From the IMG/VR virus record IMGVR_UViG_3300027754_000039, positions 62,001 through 126,000 of that record: a DNA stretch of 64,000 bases; one strand, 5' to 3'. The notes beneath the pieces were generated by a model that worked only from the letters and a program-made list of their open reading frames with translations, made no database searches and was not told the DNA's origin. Source of the DNA: a virus. Every line of letters begins with the position of its first letter. The first letter of the stretch is position 1. The translations under genes were made by a program, and so were the position numbers. Shown here one piece after another: positions 61,092-64,000 of this stretch.

Positions 61092-61114
61092 CTTAAATAG
61101 ATATTCTAGGTATC

Positions 61115-62128
61115 TTAAGTGCCATAGCTAGACCAAACAACATTTGACCCATCATATAAATTTAATATACCTGAGTCTGTTAATTGAATTCTTGCTTTTG
61201 ATGAAATGTTTCCAACAAACACTCCCCAAGTACGTTTGAACGGTGTAGATACGTTATTATAATCAACTCTAACTACTTCTAACAATCCATTACTTCCAGG
61301 AGTTATTTTTAATCCCATAAAGCGGCCCGGGCCATCTTGTTTGCCGTCATAGCCTCTGCCCCAAACTATAGATTCTTCGCCAAGCGCATTTCCATTATAA
61401 TCATAATTACCAGTGCGTATTATAAAATTACCATCTCCTTGCATTATACCTTTTGCCATTCTATTTCTAGATAATAGTATATTTCTAATACGATCTCCAT
61501 TAGCACCGGTTTGGTTAGAATATAATTCACTTCCAGCTACTAACGTATCACTAACGATATTATCTCTGCCCGGGTCAACTGCTAATGCTAATTGATCTCT
61601 TAATGAAGCTATTTGTGCATTTAACTCGTCTATCTGTGTAGTTAAAACTGCTTTATCTGCTCGATTACGCTGAGTACCTGATTCTAATGAAGCTACTTTA
61701 TTTTCTAAAAATGCTAGAGTTGAGTCTAAATCTTCCGTAAACTCCTGTATCACAGCATCAATTACTTGATTAAATTTGACATTGGATGTTTTTGAAACAT
61801 TTAAACTAATTAAAGTTTTTTGATTAGTTAAATCTTTATTTTTATCAATTAATACAGTTCCATTAGAACTTCTATCAAACGGTTTGTATAATAATGGATC
61901 TATTTGGTCAGGGTTTATTTGACCAGTAACGATTTTATCGGGATCAAATTCATGTAATTCATAAATCCTATCCGGTGCAGGTTTAGGTGCTTGTGCAGGT
62001 TTAGGTGCTTGTGCAGGTGGCACTTCAATTAATTGAAAAGACTCTACTAAAGATTTAGGTGCTTGTGCTGATACGACCTGCGCAGAATTGACAATTTGAT
62101 ATTCAGGAGTTTTTGAGATCGTTCCCAT
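61115..62128 (-). CDS. bulb-type (mannose-binding) lectin domain protein
   Basis: The product is 337 residues. The N-terminal 60 residues contain tandem AQAPKP units. A central coiled coil follows (LAFLENKVASLESGTQRNRA, TQIDELNAQIASLRDQLALA). The C-terminal 140 residues are a B-lectin-type beta-prism: AKGIMQGDGNFIIRTGNY, ESIVWGRGYDG, and the final SGILNLYDGSNVVWSS. Such domains bind mannose-like sugars. As a virion protein it would help adsorption to surface glycans. It overlaps the DNRLRE gene by one base (TAATG). Confidence 0.75.
   Translation of the reverse strand: MGTISKTPEYQIVNSAQVVSAQAPKSLVESFQLIEVPPAQAPKPAQAPKPAPDRIYELHEFDPDKIVTGQINPDQIDPLLYKPFDRSSNGTVLIDKNKDLTNQKTLISLNVSKTSNVKFNQVIDAVIQEFTEDLDSTLAFLENKVASLESGTQRNRADKAVLTTQIDELNAQIASLRDQLALAVDPGRDNIVSDTLVAGSELYSNQTGANGDRIRNILLSRNRMAKGIMQGDGNFIIRTGNYDYNGNALGEESIVWGRGYDGKQDGPGRFMGLKITPGSNGLLEVVRVDYNNVSTPFKRTWGVFVGNISSKARIQLTDSGILNLYDGSNVVWSSYGT
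61976..62020 (-). repeat. 18-bp tandem repeat encoding AQAPKP units
   Basis: Two direct copies of an 18-bp unit (GGTTTAGGTGCTTGTGCA on the plus strand), with a third degenerate copy about 40 bp further on, lie in the lectin gene. Confidence 0.75.
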
Positions 62129-63246
62129 TATTTAATTATTTTAAATGTAAAGTCCGATGCATTGAAATATTCAGTTATGTCGGAAAATTCTGCTTTAATT
62201 TCAAATTTGTAATATCTTTCCGGATACAACATTGTCGTGTAAAAATCAAAATAAGCTCCTGATACATTAGTATTAACTTGCGTAAATGAACTATACGGTA
62301 TAACTATTTGATCGTTATGCGCGTCTTTGATTTGATAATATGAATTTCTAGGCAAAGCTTTTTGAGTAGCAAATGAAGAATTTTGTGCAAATGAAGGTCT
62401 AGGATATCTAGGTCGAGACCCTAATAATATTCTAGTTTTTTTGTCTTTTATCAATTCTCCTTTAAATGCTCTAGTATATAGTATTGGGCTGTCTTCGTAA
62501 GTTATTAAAGACATTGATCCTGTATTGTAAGTAATAGATCCTGTCCAACTAATATATAATTGAGGTTCAAATACTGTATTAGTATCTGAAGAGTAAAATT
62601 GAATTAGCGTTTCTGGATAATTACTAGATGATATAGCTGTATTATTAAATGTCAATACAACTCCATTATTAGTGTATACTTGATTATACCAATTTTGTAC
62701 AATATTAGTAATGTTGATATCAACAGTGTCTGTAGTTTTATATGCAAATGACTGACTTACTGTAGACCCCGTAATAAAAGTTCCGCCACCTGGATACGTT
62801 TTATCATTAAATACTATTTGAGAATTAGCTGCTAATGACGCAGACCATGTCGTAGTTCCGTAGCCGGCTGTCGACATCCAAGTAGCTCCGTCGGTAACTG
62901 CTGTGCTAGCAATTAAACCCACAGGCGATGCTGCATATCCTGAACCGTTTTCCCAGTTAACTGACACAGGTTTAGCTTCGACAGTATATGATTTAGGTAG
63001 CTGTGATTCTTGAACCGTATATAATTTTAAGCTAGCTGATACGCTAGTAATTGGTATACTATTTTCAGATAATATTGATGATAGGGCTGTTAAATCAAAC
63101 TTAATTAAAATTCTAGATTCTGTTAAATCTGCAGTTGTCACGTCTCCTTGTTTACGGAGTTCTAATATCTCATCTAATCCTGAATTTCTGTACGGATCTT
63201 TTTCGTATATTGTTGCGTCTTGTAATGCTGGTATTGACCAAATCAT
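62128..63246 (-). CDS. DNRLRE-type beta-sandwich virion protein
   Basis: The product is 372 residues. ALQDATIYEKDPYRNSGLDE, RILIKFDLTALSSIL, SVSASLKLYTVQ and VDINITNIVQNWYNQ with NNGVVLTFN are the marks of DNRLRE domains, secreted or surface beta-sandwiches often tied to carbohydrate binding. The C-terminal 150 residues (AFKGELIKDKKTRILLGSRP, RYYKFEIKAEFSDI) look like a second beta domain for attachment to the baseplate. It follows the gp6-like gene at 11 nt and overlaps the lectin gene. It is a candidate wedge-associated adhesin. Confidence 0.7.
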   Translation of the reverse strand: MIWSIPALQDATIYEKDPYRNSGLDEILELRKQGDVTTADLTESRILIKFDLTALSSILSENSIPITSVSASLKLYTVQESQLPKSYTVEAKPVSVNWENGSGYAASPVGLIASTAVTDGATWMSTAGYGTTTWSASLAANSQIVFNDKTYPGGGTFITGSTVSQSFAYKTTDTVDINITNIVQNWYNQVYTNNGVVLTFNNTAISSSNYPETLIQFYSSDTNTVFEPQLYISWTGSITYNTGSMSLITYEDSPILYTRAFKGELIKDKKTRILLGSRPRYPRPSFAQNSSFATQKALPRNSYYQIKDAHNDQIVIPYSSFTQVNTNVSGAYFDFYTTMLYPERYYKFEIKAEFSDITEYFNASDFTFKIIK

Positions 63247-63257
63247 AGTTAATTATT

Positions 63258-64000
63258 TTAAAGTGATACTACCTTACCAATTATATCTCTATTTAAGTTT
63301 TTAATTTCAAAAATACTAGGGTCCAATGAAGGATATATAACTCCTGCTTTTGTAGCAGCGGCGATGTCATACACATTTCCAGAGTAGCCTTGAGTAGCGT
63401 TATATAAATTAACAATTTTTATCGAAGGTACTGACTGAACTCCTTCAACTCTATCTAAATCTGTATATATTTTTGATAATATTATAGGCTGATTAATTTG
63501 CCATATTTTAGAGTTAAAACTAGTTTTTAATTTATCAATACATTTTAATAAAACTTCATTTGAATTATATTCTGGAAGAGTAATTATTTCAAACTGCAAT
63601 CCTATATTAATTATATGCGCATTTTTAATATTTACTGCATCGGTTAATATTCTATAGCTATTAAGATAAGTTTTTAAATTTTCTTTTACTGCATCATTTA
63701 AAACTGTTAAGCTTCCATTTAAATCATATCCTAATGTATATAAATTTAATGCCAATGGGTTTGGAATCATTTCTTGACCGTTATCTGGATTAAGTTGCTG
63801 ATCCTGTATGATATATGCTTTCGCAACCGAACCAAATCTAGACGGCATTGAATAAGCTCTAATAATATAATCTTGTGCTGTTACTGCACGCTGCTGTGAT
63901 GCAAAGGTAGCCATTGCATTTTGCCTAATCTCTTCAATAGACTCTTCACTCTTACCGCCTATTGCTGGTAGTGGGTTTGTGCACGCTACAGACGCTTTAA
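63258..64000 (-). CDS. 6: baseplate wedge protein, gp6/baseplate J-like, C-terminal part (runs off right edge)
   Basis: The frame stays open to the window edge, about 246 residues visible, so the internal ATG at 63914 is not the start. The visible N-terminal part reads NPLPAIGGKSEESIEEIRQN, then TFASQQRAVTAQDYIIRAYS and MPSRFGSVAKAYIIQDQQ. This is the conserved core of gp6/J-type wedge proteins, where GGxSxESxExIR and QxRAVTxxDY are hallmarks. The C-terminus (LKCIDKLKTSFNSKIWQINQ, IYTDLDRVEGVQSVPSIKIV) is also typical. It forms the iris-like ring of the baseplate. T4 gp6 has 660 residues, so perhaps two-thirds lie outside. Confidence 0.85.
   Translation of the reverse strand, partial: KASVACTNPLPAIGGKSEESIEEIRQNAMATFASQQRAVTAQDYIIRAYSMPSRFGSVAKAYIIQDQQLNPDNGQEMIPNPLALNLYTLGYDLNGSLTVLNDAVKENLKTYLNSYRILTDAVNIKNAHIINIGLQFEIITLPEYNSNEVLLKCIDKLKTSFNSKIWQINQPIILSKIYTDLDRVEGVQSVPSIKIVNLYNATQGYSGNVYDIAAATKAGVIYPSLDPSIFEIKNLNRDIIGKVVSL

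Noticed and set aside
63914-63914. Internal ATG as start of the gp6-like gene
   Set aside because: The frame is open to the window edge and the residues upstream (NPLPAIGGKSEESIEEIRQN) are conserved family sequence.
1-64000. tRNA genes, CRISPR arrays, insertion sequences, diversity-generating retroelement
   Set aside because: No cloverleaf, regular repeat-spacer pattern, transposase, reverse transcriptase or template/variable repeat pair was found by eye. The fibre repeats are in-frame structural repeats.

Overview
This 64 kb window is a continuous stretch of a tailed, contractile (myovirus) phage genome with T4-type architecture. Recognisable T4-like parts are a gp6-like baseplate protein, neck proteins (gp13/14/15-like), tail sheath (gp18), tail tube (gp19), portal (gp20), prohead protease (gp21), scaffold (gp22), major capsid protein (gp23), terminase (gp17), a gp26-like chaperone, a gp53-like LysM protein and a hub protein. 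Replication and recombination genes (gp46/47, primase, a T7-type endonuclease I and the start of a family A DNA polymerase) are also present. The DNA is AT-rich. Start codons are preceded by A/T-rich leaders almost without Shine-Dalgarno sequences, which suggests a Bacteroidota host; this is an inference. I see no tRNA, rRNA, CRISPR array or insertion sequence.

Nearly everything is transcribed right to left (minus strand). From the right edge the order is: gp6-like protein (runs off the edge), a DNRLRE-type protein, a bulb-lectin protein, a very large baseplate/tail protein and three further virion proteins (53-64 kb); endonuclease I, DNA primase and a single-chain fusion of the gp47 nuclease with the gp46 ATPase (48.5-53 kb); a fibre, a glutaredoxin-like protein and a SET-domain protein (45-48 kb); a nucleotidylyltransferase-ligase fusion and a run of small proteins with head-targeting N-termini (38-45 kb); a spanin-like pair; terminase, portal, protease, scaffold and capsid (27-38 kb); PhoH, a HAD phosphatase and a GH19 endolysin (25-27 kb); neck genes and a 1521-residue repeat fibre (17-25 kb); sheath, tube, chaperone, tape measure, tube-cap-like, gp53-like and hub genes (0.6-16.4 kb); and the 5' part of a DNA polymerase gene.

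The most striking features follow. (1) The large terminase is encoded by two adjacent genes that carry the halves of an atypically split intein of the AceL-TerL type: a 35-residue N-intein and a 111-residue C-intein. The full enzyme needs protein trans-splicing. (2) An 8-bp element, ATATTTAT on the coding strand, lies 8-53 nt upstream of most gene clusters and often sits in or just after a terminator hairpin. The only plus-strand gene carries it in its own orientation. It looks like this phage's own late promoter or leader element. (3) Two Vsr-like (EDxHD) homing endonuclease genes flank the tail tube gene. (4) About ten proteins, several of unknown function, share a short N-terminus ending in a gp21-type L-x-E cleavage site, so they are probably packed in the head. 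(5) Three places look like frameshift or slippage sites, at a T7, an A10 and an A4 run. (6) There are unusual fusions: nucleotidylyltransferase plus KxDG ligase, and gp47 plus gp46.

The region is one late morphogenesis programme: head proteins are made, cleaved by the protease and filled by the terminase, then joined to a contractile tail with many carbohydrate-binding-type adhesins. The recombination nucleases and resolvase would supply unbranched concatemers for packaging.
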